Of a stretch of DNA of 51,048 nucleotides, positions 42,725 to 51,048 are shown piece by piece. The number at the start of each line of letters is the position of its first letter. Within the stretch, counting starts at the first letter, position 1. A model generated the notes under the pieces. The model was not told where the DNA came from, did not search any database, and saw nothing but the letters and a program-made list of their open reading frames with translations. This DNA comes from Clostridia bacterium (GTDB taxonomy: Bacteria > Bacillota > Clostridia > Oscillospirales > Acutalibacteraceae), in contig JAFQBX010000001.1 of assembly GCA_017399535.1 (NCBI GenBank), positions 1-51,048 on the forward strand, given 5' to 3'. The position numbers were made by a program, and so were the translations under genes.

Positions 42725-45298
42725 TTATCTCTTTTTGCCTTTCGGAGCTGAGGTGGCCTTTGCCATCTGCTTTTCCTTCCACTTAACCCAAATGGTAGGA
42801 GCGAGGCAGATTGACGAGAATGCACCGACGATGAGTCCGACAGAAAGCGGAATTGCAAAGGTGCGGAGCGAGGTGAGACCCATAAGCTCGGAAACGATGA
42901 TGATTACAACAATGGCTGCGAGTGTAGTAATTGTTGTGATAATCGTTCTGGTGAGGGTTTCGTTGTTTGACTTGTCAACCGCTTCGGCAAGTGAAAGCTT
43001 TGCGCCATAGATACGGCGATTTTCACGGATTCGGTCAAAGATGATGATTGTATTATTGAGCGAGTAGCCGAGGAGGGTCAGAACAACCGCGATAAAGTTA
43101 GCGTCAATCGGCAGACGGAAGATAATGCAAACGATGAATGCGATTAAAATATCGTGAATGAGTGCAATGAGAGCAGAAATACCTGCCGATACGCCGCCGA
43201 TTCGACGGAAGCGGAAGCCAACGTAGATAACTACGAGAATTGATGCAATGAGAACTGCAACCAGCGCCTTTACAAAGAAGCGCTTACCGACAGATGCCGA
43301 TACCGAGTTGATTTCGCCGCTTTCGACGCTGTTGTCGGCAAAGGCGGTTTGGAGCGCTACTACCGATGCGTCGGCGGTCTTTGCCGATACGTTGTCGGTG
43401 AGCGAAACAACCAGCTTCTGTGCCGTGCCCGAGAAGTCGGAGCTTGCGGTAACGTTAAAGTTCTTTCCGAGCATATCCTTTGTATAAACGAGGGTTTCGT
43501 CGGAATTATTGGTAATGCTGTTATCCTTTAACGCGCCTTGAATTGCTTTTGTTGCGTCGGAAATGGCTGTGTCGTCGAGGGCAGTTTTTACGAATGCGGT
43601 GGCTGTACCTTCATCAAGCTTAACTGCGGCAAGGTCGTCGCCGAATGCAGTACCGAAGGCGGTGTCGGCTTTCTTCTGGTCGAGGTCGCCGGTGTAGGTA
43701 TAAACAACGCGTGAGGCATCCGATTTGAGCGCCTTTGAAGCGTCGTCGAGCGAAATTTCACCCGTGTAGGAGTAGGTGAGCTTTGTTCCGCCCTTGAACT
43801 GAATGTCGAGTACCGGTCCGAAAACAGCCGTCAGAATTACGCCTACTGCGATGACTGCTAAGCTGATTGTACCAAACTTTTTAAGGTTCGAAACGAAATT
43901 GAAGCTCTTTGCTTCCTTTGCGTTTTCCTTGATGCCATAGAGCCAGTTTTTACGCAGGCACTTGAAGCCGGAGAGCGATTTGAGCATAATCTGTGACGCG
44001 AATACGGCAAAGACAAAGTTAAGCACAACGCCGATAAGGAGTGTGTAACCGAAGGAGTAGATTGCTCCTGTTACCGATGCGCCAAAGAAGCCGAATACCC
44101 AGCTGAACAGCTTTGCAAATATATTATCGGAAGGTCCAAACGCGCCCATAAGGACGACCGCAACGATAACGTTGGTGATGTTTCCGTCGATGATTGCGGC
44201 AATAGAATTCTTTGATCCGGTCGAGATAGCGCCGGTAATGGTCTTTCCTTTGTGGAGCTCCTCGCGGATACGTTCCATTGTAATAACGTTGGCGTCAACG
44301 CCCATGCCGATTGCAAGAATAATACCTGCGAGACCGGGAATGGTCATTGTGAAGCTGTCGGTACCGGGGAAGAACTTTGTAATGCAGGCGATCATTCCGC
44401 CAACCTGTCCGACAAGCGCGATACAAGCAACTGCGCCGGGCAGACGGTATCTGATGATAAGGAGAATGCAGATTACGGCGAATGCGATAACGCCTGCGAT
44501 AATCATAACGTTAAGTGCCTCTTCGCCGAGGGTTGCGCTGACAACCTGAATCTTTGAATCGTCAACGGTGAGGGCGAAGGGAAGGGTACCTGCGTTGATT
44601 TCGCTGGCAAGCTCGGTTGCCGTATCGACGTCGAAGTTGCCCGAAATGATTGCGTAGCCGTCCGAGATGGTGTCGTTTACGGTCGGAGCCGAAATACAAA
44701 CGTCGTCGCGGAAGATAGAGATTGTGTCACCTTTGAGACGAGCGGTTGCCGAAGCAAACTTTGTCTTTCCTTCGTTGGTGAGGACGAGCTGAACCTGCGG
44801 TTCGGCGTTTGTCTGGTCGTAAACCACGTTTGCCGAGTCGATGTCCTTTGCACCCTGAAGCACGACGGCACCATTTACGTCCTGATTACCTTCGCGGAAG
44901 GTGATTATAGCCGTGTCACCGAGCTTATTGATTTCGCTGGTGGCATTATAGTCCTCTTGATTCGATGACCAGGGGAAACGAACAACAATCTGCGTATTTG
45001 CAGCGTCTACGAAGGTTTCGTAGTCGGTGATTCCCTGACCGATGAGTCGGTTTTTGATAACCGTTTCGGCAGCGTCAAGCTGATCCTTTGTAACCTTGTC
45101 CGGATCGACGCCTGAGGGAGAGAATACGCCCTCGACACCGCCCTTTATGTCAATTCCCCAACGGATATCGTTGGCGCCCTTGACATATTCGAGCTCCTTG
45201 TCGCCATAGTAATTAGTGACACCGAAGAACGAGCAGTATGTAAGCACGAAAATCAGTATCGCAACAATGAAAAACCATTGTTTACCTGTCCTTTTCAT
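42725..45298 (-). CDS. secDF: Fused protein-export membrane protein SecDF
   Basis: The protein has 857 aa: SecD (1 to about 460) and SecF (about 475 to 857) joined in one chain, as in many Firmicutes. The complex uses the proton gradient to pull secreted proteins across the membrane. Each half has a leading helix, a periplasm-side domain and a five-helix bundle. SecD shows IRWGIDIKGGVEGVF and ILAIGMGVDANVITMERIREE. SecF shows QFKGGTKLTYSYTG and LTLLGYSLNNTIIIFDRIRENRR. AGGAGG precedes the ATG. A strong minus-strand promoter lies upstream. The first extracytoplasmic domain is short (~180 residues), as in other fused SecDF proteins. Confidence 0.95.
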   Translation of the reverse strand: MKRTGKQWFFIVAILIFVLTYCSFFGVTNYYGDKELEYVKGANDIRWGIDIKGGVEGVFSPSGVDPDKVTKDQLDAAETVIKNRLIGQGITDYETFVDAANTQIVVRFPWSSNQEDYNATSEINKLGDTAIITFREGNQDVNGAVVLQGAKDIDSANVVYDQTNAEPQVQLVLTNEGKTKFASATARLKGDTISIFRDDVCISAPTVNDTISDGYAIISGNFDVDTATELASEINAGTLPFALTVDDSKIQVVSATLGEEALNVMIIAGVIAFAVICILLIIRYRLPGAVACIALVGQVGGMIACITKFFPGTDSFTMTIPGLAGIILAIGMGVDANVITMERIREELHKGKTITGAISTGSKNSIAAIIDGNITNVIVAVVLMGAFGPSDNIFAKLFSWVFGFFGASVTGAIYSFGYTLLIGVVLNFVFAVFASQIMLKSLSGFKCLRKNWLYGIKENAKEAKSFNFVSNLKKFGTISLAVIAVGVILTAVFGPVLDIQFKGGTKLTYSYTGEISLDDASKALKSDASRVVYTYTGDLDQKKADTAFGTAFGDDLAAVKLDEGTATAFVKTALDDTAISDATKAIQGALKDNSITNNSDETLVYTKDMLGKNFNVTASSDFSGTAQKLVVSLTDNVSAKTADASVVALQTAFADNSVESGEINSVSASVGKRFFVKALVAVLIASILVVIYVGFRFRRIGGVSAGISALIALIHDILIAFIVCIIFRLPIDANFIAVVLTLLGYSLNNTIIIFDRIRENRRIYGAKLSLAEAVDKSNNETLTRTIITTITTLAAIVVIIIVSELMGLTSLRTFAIPLSVGLIVGAFSSICLAPTIWVKWKEKQMAKATSAPKGKKR

Positions 45299-45354
45299 TG
45301 TTTGGGCCTCCTTATTTTTTGAACTATTGCATAAAAATACAAGTTAACTACTTA

Positions 45355-45383
45355 ATTATATAGCAAATCTAACTAATTGTCAA
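45355..45383 (-). promoter_or_regulatory. secDF promoter
   Basis: On the minus strand a perfect TTGACA (45383-45378), 17-bp spacer and perfect TATAAT (45360-45355). Confidence 0.8.
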
Positions 45384-45429
45384 TCAAAGAGGGGATAATT
45401 AAATTCCCCTTTTTGACCGAAAATGTCGA

Positions 45430-46716
45430 TTAGCCGTTTATCAGCATTTCGAGTGTTGCCTTTTTGACCGCGACGGTGAAAAGCTGCATTGCCGTTTTCA
45501 GCTCGTCGATGGGCGGAAAGGACGGAGCGATTCGGATATTGCTGTCGAGCGGGTCCTTTCCGTAGGGGAAGGTGGCTCCTGCACCCGTCATAATGAGTCC
45601 TGCCTCTTTACAAAGTGCAACGGTCCTCTTTGCACAGCCGGGAAGGGTATCCGCGCTGACAAAGTAGCCGCCCTTTGGCTCGCACCACGAAAGAATGCCG
45701 AGTCCGTCGAGTTCCTTCTTCAAGGTGTCGATTACAAGCTCGAATTTCGGTTTTAATGAGTCGGCGTGCTTCTTCATATGCGCTTTTAAGGTGTCGATGT
45801 CGGTGAAAATTCGCGCGTGACGGAGCTGATTAAGCTTGTCGCCGCTGATGGTCTGGATTGTCATGCGTGCTTTGATAAGGTCGAGGTTATGCTCACTTGC
45901 CGCGATTGCCGCGATACCGCCGCCGGGGAAGGTAACCTTTGACGTGCTTGCGAACATAACGGCAAGGTCGGGATTACCTGCCTTTTCACATTCGTCGAGA
46001 ATGTCGAGTAGCTTATCGTCATCGTTTTCGTCAAGGAAGTGGAGCGCATACGCATTGTCCCACATGATGCGGAAATCCTTTGCCGCGGGTTTGAGTGCGG
46101 CAAAGCGGCGAACAACCTCGTCCGAATAGGTGTTGCCGGTCGGATTTGAGTATTTCGGTACGCACCAGATACCCTTTACAAGCGGGTCTGCAACGAGCTT
46201 TTCAATCTCTTCCATATCGGGACCGTCGTCGAGCATTGCAACGGGAATCATCTTTATCCCGAAATGCTCGCATATAGCAAAGTGACGGTCGTAGCCCGGT
46301 GTGATGCAGATGAATTTAACTTCGCCCTGCTTTATCCACGGCTCGCCGTCAAAGCCGGTGAGCATTCCCTGGGCGATAAAGTCGAACATGAGGTTAAGCG
46401 ACGAGTTTCCGCCGACGATAACCTTTTCGGCAGGGACGTTCAGCATATCGGAAAAGAGAATCTTTGATTCGTCGAGTCCGTCGAGTCCGCCATAGTTGCG
46501 GCAGTCAACCCCATTTGCGCTGATAACCTTTTCGCGCGAGTCGACCACGGTCAGCAGCTCCTCCGAAAAGTCAAGCTGCTCTGCGCTCGGCTTTCCGCGA
46601 GCCATATTTAAGCTGAGCTTCATCGCGGCAAAGCGGTTATATTCCTCGTCAACCGCCTTTAACTCGGCTTGAAGCTCGGTTTCTTTCATTTGCAAATACT
46701 CTTTCAAGTCATTCAC
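45430..46716 (-). CDS. PLP-dependent aminotransferase (PF12897 type, aspartate aminotransferase-like)
   Basis: This fold-type I aminotransferase has 428 aa. LSLNMARGKPSAEQLDFSEE opens the domain, followed by VDCRNYGGLDGLDESK, PKYSNPTGNTYSDE (cofactor-site Asn), IMWDNAYALHF (Asp and Tyr) and the Schiff-base lysine in ASTSKVTFPGGGIA. The C-terminal NIRIAPSFP holds the substrate Arg. This subgroup transfers amino groups between aspartate or alanine and 2-oxoglutarate. The frame opens at GTG 46716 with AAAGG almost touching it; ATG 46689 is an alternative that removes nine residues. It is divergent from rny. Confidence 0.88.
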   Translation of the reverse strand: MNDLKEYLQMKETELQAELKAVDEEYNRFAAMKLSLNMARGKPSAEQLDFSEELLTVVDSREKVISANGVDCRNYGGLDGLDESKILFSDMLNVPAEKVIVGGNSSLNLMFDFIAQGMLTGFDGEPWIKQGEVKFICITPGYDRHFAICEHFGIKMIPVAMLDDGPDMEEIEKLVADPLVKGIWCVPKYSNPTGNTYSDEVVRRFAALKPAAKDFRIMWDNAYALHFLDENDDDKLLDILDECEKAGNPDLAVMFASTSKVTFPGGGIAAIAASEHNLDLIKARMTIQTISGDKLNQLRHARIFTDIDTLKAHMKKHADSLKPKFELVIDTLKKELDGLGILSWCEPKGGYFVSADTLPGCAKRTVALCKEAGLIMTGAGATFPYGKDPLDSNIRIAPSFPPIDELKTAMQLFTVAVKKATLEMLING

Positions 46717-46740
46717 CCTTTAAAAAAATAATAATAACTT

Positions 46741-46769
46741 ATTTTACCTCAATTGCGTGGATTTTTCAA
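46741..46769 (-). promoter_or_regulatory. Promoter of the aminotransferase gene
   Basis: On the minus strand TTGAAA (46769-46764), 17 bp, TAAAAT (46746-46741), about 25 bp before the GTG start. Confidence 0.65.
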
Positions 46770-46819
46770 CGATTATTTATTATTATATACAAAATACATA
46801 CCAAATATTATGTGATTAC

Positions 46820-46848
46820 TTGACATATTGTGTATTTTGTATTATTAT
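46820..46848 (+). promoter_or_regulatory. rny promoter
   Basis: Perfect TTGACA (46820-46825), 17-bp spacer, TATTAT (46843-46848). The leader to the start codon is about 125 nt. Confidence 0.75.
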
Positions 46849-46977
46849 TTAACATGATATGGTGGTTATTGGACTAAAACGCATATTTGGCTAGTGTGTT
46901 TGGTTTTTCATATCCGGGTCCTTCTCGCATACCCGATATACTTTAAAATGCGATTATTATATAAAGGAGGTGCTCAA

Positions 46978-48534
46978 ATGTTCGAGACACCAGTTGTAAT
47001 TGGAATTGCTGCCGCAGCTGCTGTGGTTTTTGGTATAATCGGCTTTGTTTTAGGCCATCTGCATAAGCGTAAAACCGACGACGGAATCATTCTCTCCGCT
47101 AAGGAACAGGCAAAAAACATGGTCGCCGACGCTATGAAAACCGCTGAGGCAAAGAAAAAAGAGGCAGTTCTCGAAGCAAAGGACGAGGTTCACCGTCTGA
47201 GAAGCGAAGCCGATAAGGAAATTCGCGAAAGACGCAACGAGGTTCAGCGTCAGGAACGCAGAATCATTCAAAAAGAAGAATCTCTTGACAAAAAGATTGA
47301 AAATTTAGAAGTAAAAGAAGAAAAACTCAACGAAAAGAGCAAGGAAATCGAAAAGGGCATGGAGGAGGTCGCTCAGCTCAAAAAGGGGCAGATGGACATT
47401 CTCGAGCGCATTTCAGGTTTCAGCGTTCAGCAGGCAAAGGATTATCTCCTTAAATCGCTTGAAGACGAGCTTACTCACGAAAAGGCACTCAAAATTCAGA
47501 TTTTTGAGGAGCAGTTAAAGGACGAGTCGGACAAACTCGCTTCCAACATTATCGCCGGCGCTATTCAGCGCTGTGCCGCCGATCATTCTTCGGAGGCCAC
47601 TATTTCGGTAGTCGGTCTGCCAAACGATGAAATGAAGGGCCGCATCATCGGCCGCGAAGGTCGTAACATCCGCACACTCGAAACACTTACCGGCGTTGAC
47701 CTCATTATCGACGATACGCCCGAGGCAATCACACTTTCGAGCTTTGACCCGATTCGCCGCGAGGTTGCCAGGGTTTCGCTCGAAAAGCTTATTCTCGACG
47801 GACGTATTCATCCTGCACGAATCGAGGAAACCGTCGAAAAGGCAAAGAAAGAAATCGACCGCACAATCAAGCAGGAGGGCGAAAATGCCGTTCTCGATGC
47901 AGGGGTCCGCAATCTGCATCCCGAGCTGGTTCAGCTTCTCGGTCGTCTGCGCTACCGTACCAGCTACGGTCAGAATGTGCTTAATCATTCGCTCGAGGTT
48001 GCTCACCTGTCGGGACTTATGGCCGCCGAGCTTGGCGAAAACGTTGCCCTTGCTAAGCGTGCCGGTCTTCTCCACGATATCGGTAAGGCGCTCGACCACG
48101 AACACGAGGGAACTCACATTCAGCTCGGTGTCGAGGTTGCCAAAAAGCATAACGAGAACGAAATTGTTATCAATGCCATTCACGCCCACCACGGCGACGT
48201 CGAGCCGAAGTCGGTTATCGCCTGCATCGTTCAGGCGGCCGACGCAATCTCTGCCGCTCGTCCCGGTGCCCGTCGCGAAAATATCGAAAATTACGTCAAG
48301 CGTCTCGAACAGCTTGAAGGAATCGCAAACTCCTTTAACGGCGTAGATAATTCCTTCGCGATTCAGGCAGGACGCGAAATTCGTATTATGGTCAAGCCCG
48401 ACCAGATTAGCGATGACGAAATGGTTATCACCGCTCGCGAAATCGTTAAGCGAATCGAGAGCGAAATGGAATATCCCGGTCAGATTAAGGTTCAGGTTGT
48501 TCGCGAAAGCCGCGCAGTCGAATACGCGAAGTAA
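46978..48534 (+). CDS. rny: Ribonuclease Y
   Basis: This membrane-anchored endoribonuclease (518 aa) starts mRNA decay. An N-terminal helix ([21 protein letters not shown], 6-26) is followed by a long charged coiled coil (~30-185), a KH domain ([25 protein letters not shown]) and an HD domain ([21 protein letters not shown] with the metal-binding His-Asp, then HAHHGDVEP). AAAGGAGGTG lies 8 bp before ATG 46978; the longer frame upstream is leader. Confidence 0.96.
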   Translation: MFETPVVIGIAAAAAVVFGIIGFVLGHLHKRKTDDGIILSAKEQAKNMVADAMKTAEAKKKEAVLEAKDEVHRLRSEADKEIRERRNEVQRQERRIIQKEESLDKKIENLEVKEEKLNEKSKEIEKGMEEVAQLKKGQMDILERISGFSVQQAKDYLLKSLEDELTHEKALKIQIFEEQLKDESDKLASNIIAGAIQRCAADHSSEATISVVGLPNDEMKGRIIGREGRNIRTLETLTGVDLIIDDTPEAITLSSFDPIRREVARVSLEKLILDGRIHPARIEETVEKAKKEIDRTIKQEGENAVLDAGVRNLHPELVQLLGRLRYRTSYGQNVLNHSLEVAHLSGLMAAELGENVALAKRAGLLHDIGKALDHEHEGTHIQLGVEVAKKHNENEIVINAIHAHHGDVEPKSVIACIVQAADAISAARPGARRENIENYVKRLEQLEGIANSFNGVDNSFAIQAGREIRIMVKPDQISDDEMVITAREIVKRIESEMEYPGQIKVQVVRESRAVEYAK

Positions 48535-48582
48535 GGATTTTAACCGAGACAACGGGAACTCCACAAATAACGAAATCAAAAA

Positions 48583-48623
48583 AAGCCGTCGAAGGAACAC
48601 ACCTTCGGCGGCTGTTGTTTTTT
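48583..48623 (+). terminator. rny terminator
   Basis: AGCCGTCGAAGG pairs with CCTTCGGCGGCT (one G-T pair) and is followed by GTTGTTTTTT. Confidence 0.8.
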
Positions 48624-48691
48624 GAGGGATTGTTTTTGCGAGGGGCTTATATACCTCTAATGCGGTGTGGTTACCGCGGTGCTTTTTTGCG

Positions 48692-49072
48692 TTACATTAC
48701 GTTGCGGAGATGGGGGGTGGCGCTGTCGACGAGGTGAATTATCGAGGTTTTTGCGCTGTTGCAGGAGGCGAGAAAGTTGCTCAAATCCTCCGCTTCGGCG
48801 AGAGAGGGGAGGGTGCTGATTTCGGCGCCGAGCTGACCGATGTTTCGGTGGTCGACGAAGTAGGAGAGCCGCTTTTCCGACTCGATATATCTCGCTTCCA
48901 GTCGCTCTGCCGCTTGTTTTGCGCCGTCTGCGTTGCCCATTTCGGCTTGGTCAATTGCTTCGGTCAAAAGCGCCGTCAGCCGTTCGCCCTCATGTGACAG
49001 CGCCACCGTTCCGTAAAAGGCAAAGCCGAAAAGCGCCGCAAAAATCGCAAGGGAAATAAAAAGCCGCTTCAT
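48692..49072 (-). CDS. DUF4363 family protein
   Basis: The protein has 126 aa: an N-terminal membrane helix (LFISLAIFAALFGFAFYGTVAL) and a helical extracytoplasmic domain with HEGERLTALLTEAIDQAE and EKRLSYFVDHRNIGQLG, the DUF4363 pattern. Members usually follow DUF421 genes, as here (gap 5 bp), and the pair is often found in spore-forming Clostridia. Function is not established. Confidence 0.85.
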   Translation of the reverse strand: MKRLFISLAIFAALFGFAFYGTVALSHEGERLTALLTEAIDQAEMGNADGAKQAAERLEARYIESEKRLSYFVDHRNIGQLGAEISTLPSLAEAEDLSNFLASCNSAKTSIIHLVDSATPHLRNVM

Positions 49073-49077
49073 TTTCT

Positions 49078-49797
49078 CTACTCCTTGTCTTCGGTTCGGT
49101 TTTTGCTGTCGGCGCTCTTGCCGTTGCTCTTGTCGCCGCTGTTTTTTGCGCCGTTGTGCTTTTTGGCGGTGTCTTCACGCACGATGACCGCGTTTCCGTT
49201 GGTGTCGATGGTCATGATAAACACGTCGGCGGTCGAAATGCCGCGTCGTTTCAACTCGTCGTTGACGGTTTTTTTCGATATGCTCATGCTTTGCATAAAG
49301 CCGTCCTGCAACCGTCCGTCACAAATCACAGGGACGGCAATCACTCCGCCCGAGTCGGATTTTTCAAGTACGCTGAGGTCGCCGTTTGGCTCGATGATGG
49401 CGTAGTCGACCGACGAAATGTCAAAAATTCCTTGCGCCCGTAACGATTCGAGCAGTTCGTTGGTCGAAATTCGGAGTCGTTTGAGTGTCGGTCGGTCGAC
49501 CTTTCCCTTTTTGATAATGATTGACGGGTTGCCGTTTATCGCCCGACGGACAAATGGCGATTTGAGCGAAATGAATGCGAGTGCCGTTTCGAGAAAGACA
49601 AGTAAAAACACCGCGATTATGCCGTTTGTCATGGGCGAGTCGATGTTGTCAATCGGCATGGCGGCAATTTCGGAAATGAGGAGGGACACGACCAGGTCGC
49701 TCGGTTGCATATCGCCGACCTGCCGCTTGCCCATGATGCGCATGGCGATGATGATGACGAAATATAAAATGAAGGTGCGGATGATGGTGACGAGCAT
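49078..49797 (-). CDS. DUF421/YetF family membrane protein
   Basis: The protein has 239 aa. Three helices lie in the first ~85 residues (FILYFVIIIAMRIMGKRQVGDMQPSDLVVSLLISEIAAMP), then the YetF C-terminal domain (INGNPSIIIKKGKVDRPTLKRLRISTNELLESLR..). The C-terminal ~35 residues are a charged, repetitive tail rich in Lys, Asn, Ser and Asp. GGGGAG precedes the ATG. Together with DUF4363 it forms a conserved two-gene unit. Some YetF-type proteins of spore formers are linked to germination or membrane integrity, but the role here is unknown. Confidence 0.9.
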   Translation of the reverse strand: MLVTIIRTFILYFVIIIAMRIMGKRQVGDMQPSDLVVSLLISEIAAMPIDNIDSPMTNGIIAVFLLVFLETALAFISLKSPFVRRAINGNPSIIIKKGKVDRPTLKRLRISTNELLESLRAQGIFDISSVDYAIIEPNGDLSVLEKSDSGGVIAVPVICDGRLQDGFMQSMSISKKTVNDELKRRGISTADVFIMTIDTNGNAVIVREDTAKKHNGAKNSGDKSNGKSADSKNRTEDKE

Positions 49798-49877
49798 TTT
49801 TCACTCCCCTTTTTAAAGGTAGTTTTTGCCGATTTAATGCGGTTTATTCGGCAGGGGATAAAAAATGAAAATTGCTC

Positions 49878-49906
49878 TTGATTTTTGGCTAGGCATTGGG
49901 TATAAT
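49878..49906 (+). promoter_or_regulatory. tRNA-Ser promoter
   Basis: TTGATT (49878-49883), 17 bp, perfect TATAAT (49901-49906), about 55 bp before the tRNA. Confidence 0.7.
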
Positions 49907-49966
49907 GTAAAAGTCTTTTGAAAGGTCGCTTTTGACCGACCGAAAAGGGCGCAAAATTGAATATGT

Positions 49967-50058
49967 GGAGAGATGGCTGAGCTGGTCTAAGGCGCACGAC
50001 TGGAAATCGTGTAACGGCTAATACCCGTTCGGGGGTTCGAATCCCCCTCTCTCCGCCA
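49967..50058 (+). tRNA. tRNA-Ser (anticodon GGA), CCA encoded
   Basis: The acceptor stem GGAGAGA pairs with TCTCTCC. The D arm is GCTGAGCTGGTCTAAGGC, the anticodon stem-loop is ACGA-CTGGAAA-TCGT with anticodon GGA (reads UCC/UCU), the long variable arm is TAACGGCTAATACCCGTTC, and the T arm is GGGGGTTCGAATCCCCC. Discriminator G and genomic CCA end it. The long variable arm is the serine identity element recognised by SerRS. Confidence 0.97.
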
Positions 50059-50059
50059 A

Positions 50060-50101
50060 AAAAGAACCCACAGTTGTCTACGACAAGTGTGGGTTCTTTT
50101 T
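50060..50101 (+). terminator. tRNA-Ser terminator
   Basis: AGAACCCACA and TGTGGGTTCT form a stem of 10 bp with a run of T on the 3' side. Confidence 0.8.
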
Positions 50102-50104
50102 AAC

Positions 50105-50289
50105 TAAGTGTGCCTTACGGCACGTGAAGCACACCTGCGGTGCGTGAAGCGATGCTGCGCATCGTGAAGTTGCTATGCAGTGAAGTTTGCTTCGCAAGTG
50201 TTTTGGCACACTTAACTTCACATTGTACGTATAACAATACTTCACAGTGGCATCGCCACTACTTCACTTAGGCGTTGCCTAAACTTCAC
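50105..50289. repeat. Array of mini-hairpins separated by GTGAAG / CTTCAC spacers
   Basis: TAAGTGTGCC (50105-50114) and GGCACACTTA (50205-50214) bracket the left half. Small hairpins with mostly 3-4-nt loops follow each other: 50110-50123, 50132-50142, 50050-type CGATGC-TGC-GCATCG at 50150-50164, 50171-50179, 50187-50197, 50222-50238, AGTGGC-ATC-GCCACT at 50246-50260 and TTAGGC-GTT-GCCTAA at 50268-50282. GTGAAG separates them at 50124, 50144, 50164 and 50180. Its complement CTTCAC separates them at 50216, 50240, 50262 and 50284. The array lies between tRNA-Ser and the GNAT gene, and no protein is encoded. Confidence 0.85.
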
Positions 50290-50295
50290 TAAATA

Positions 50296-50324
50296 TTGAA
50301 AAATTCTGTAATTTACGATATAAT
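50296..50324 (+). promoter_or_regulatory. Promoter of the GNAT gene
   Basis: TTGAAA (50296-50301), 17 bp, perfect TATAAT (50319-50324), directly after the hairpin array. Confidence 0.75.
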
Positions 50325-50356
50325 TAGTTAAACAAACTTGAATTTGTAGGTGTGAA

Positions 50357-50791
50357 ATGGAACTCAAACTGATAGAATTAACACATAAAAATGATGTTTG
50401 CAAAACATACGAGATATACAAACACTGTATGTTTTTGCCAACCGAAGAAAAATTCAATAATAAAATAGATACATTTCTTATTGATAACTCTGTAAAAATC
50501 TTTGCTTGTTTTAATCAAGGCGAAATTGTTGGCGTAATTGTCATTTCATTTTCAGAGCAGCGCAAAATTGAAATAATAGGCATTGCTGTAGAATTATCTG
50601 CTCGTGGCAAGGGCATTGGTTCTTATATGATAAATCAAATAGTAACGTATTATGGTTTAATATCCGTATATGCCGAAACAGATAATGATGCTGTTGGTTT
50701 TTATCTAAAGAATAATTTTAGCGTTACAGAGTTCTATGAAACCTATGGTGATGAAACGGTTCTCCGTTATAAATGCGAATTAAATCGATAG
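50357..50791 (+). CDS. GNAT family N-acetyltransferase
   Basis: The protein has 144 aa. The acetyl-CoA-binding motif A is IIGIAVELSARGKGIGSYMINQIV (R/Q-x-x-G-x-G/A form: ARGKGIGS), with VYAETDNDAVGFYLKNNFS following (motif B with the catalytic-region Tyr). The substrate is unknown. AGGTG precedes the ATG. The gene is AT-rich compared with the housekeeping genes and sits after the hairpin array, which suggests transfer. Confidence 0.88.
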   Translation: MELKLIELTHKNDVCKTYEIYKHCMFLPTEEKFNNKIDTFLIDNSVKIFACFNQGEIVGVIVISFSEQRKIEIIGIAVELSARGKGIGSYMINQIVTYYGLISVYAETDNDAVGFYLKNNFSVTEFYETYGDETVLRYKCELNR

Positions 50792-51048
50792 ATAAAATCC
50801 AATTTGTCCAATAGATCTATTACACTACTTTTACTTATTTTTACCTCAATCCTGCTCCGTTTGGTTACTCTTTCGCAAAAAAGAAAAAGAGTGTCTCCCT
50901 TAGGAGCGTTCACATAGGGAGAAATTGGTTTTTCGCATAAATTCGACACGACTCTTAGCAACAAATCCTTGTAATACACAAAGTATTACTGCGGCTTTGT
51001 TGTTTCGAAACCGAGCCGAATTTATTTGCTACAAAACTGCAAAGCACC
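50792..51048. repeat. Non-coding right edge with dispersed repeat
   Basis: No gene is supported. An inverted repeat ACTCTTT/AAAGAGT lies near 50869-50893. AATACACAAAGTATT (about 50975-50989) followed by GCTACAAAACTGC near the end repeats the words of the left window edge. A 70-codon minus frame (50767-50979) overlaps the GNAT stop and these repeats and is not called. Confidence 0.5.

Noticed and set aside
50105-50289. CRISPR array
   Set aside because: Linkers are only 6 bp, the units between them are palindromic and the linker inverts halfway. There are no cas genes.
50767-50979. 70-codon minus-strand frame at the right edge
   Set aside because: Overlaps the GNAT stop codon and a dispersed repeat; a typical spurious call in such repeats.

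Overview
The window looks like the chromosomal replication-origin neighbourhood of an uncultured low-GC Gram-positive bacterium of the class Clostridia, most likely an Oscillospirales/Ruminococcaceae-type gut organism. The gene families point to this: fused SecDF, ribonuclease Y, a T-box in front of thrS, a MecA-like adaptor, RemB, and the YitT, DUF421 and DUF4363 families. So does the order mnmE-mnmG-rsmG-noc-parA-parB followed by dnaA-dnaN-rlbA-recF-remB-gyrB-gyrA. This assignment is inference; no rRNA gene is present. Coding DNA is moderately GC-rich. Intergenic DNA, the origin and a few probably acquired genes (AAA ATPase, the 92-aa protein, the XRE/SLOG pair, the GNAT) are AT-rich.

Layout. 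1-3.3 kb: an operon of two zinc-ribbon membrane proteins around a degenerate PP2C-like protein. 3.4-5.7 kb: small orphan genes, an AAA ATPase and an independent structured small RNA. 5.8-14.7 kb, mostly minus strand: thrS with its T-box leader, DUF1643, YitT, fructose-bisphosphate aldolase, a GH78 rhamnosidase, a VRR-NUC nuclease and an AI-2E-family permease. 15-18.4 kb: nadA-nadB-nadC (de novo NAD). 18.4-27 kb: mnmE, mnmG, rsmG, a Noc-like ParB, parA, parB and serS, with two perfect parS sites. 27-28.5 kb: a membrane protein and a lipoprotein. 29-38.5 kb: dnaA, oriC, dnaN, rlbA, recF, remB, gyrB, gyrA. 38.6-39.5 kb: a divergent SLOG/XRE pair with twin operators. 39.6-42.5 kb: a P-loop-like protein, a 36-aa membrane peptide, a MecA-like adaptor and rpe. 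42.7-49.8 kb: secDF, an aminotransferase, rny, and the DUF421/DUF4363 pair. 50-51 kb: tRNA-Ser(GGA), a striking array of mini-hairpins, a GNAT and part of a dispersed repeat.

The most interesting signal is at the origin. The dnaA-dnaN intergenic region has no canonical TTATCCACA boxes. It carries about eight copies of a TTTAACA-type motif, and the last tandem pair abuts a short GC cluster and a run of DnaA-trios, which is the layout of a bacterial origin unwinding element. The DnaA recognition motif, normally GGRDHTTV, reads GKNHATV here. This suggests a DnaA and DnaA box that changed together.

Other leads are the hairpin array after tRNA-Ser, the orphan small RNA, the SLOG/XRE switch, the Zn-ribbon/PP2C cassette, a P-loop protein with a broken Walker A motif, phased repeats before nadC and remB, and a ParB-like noc gene without a conventional start codon.
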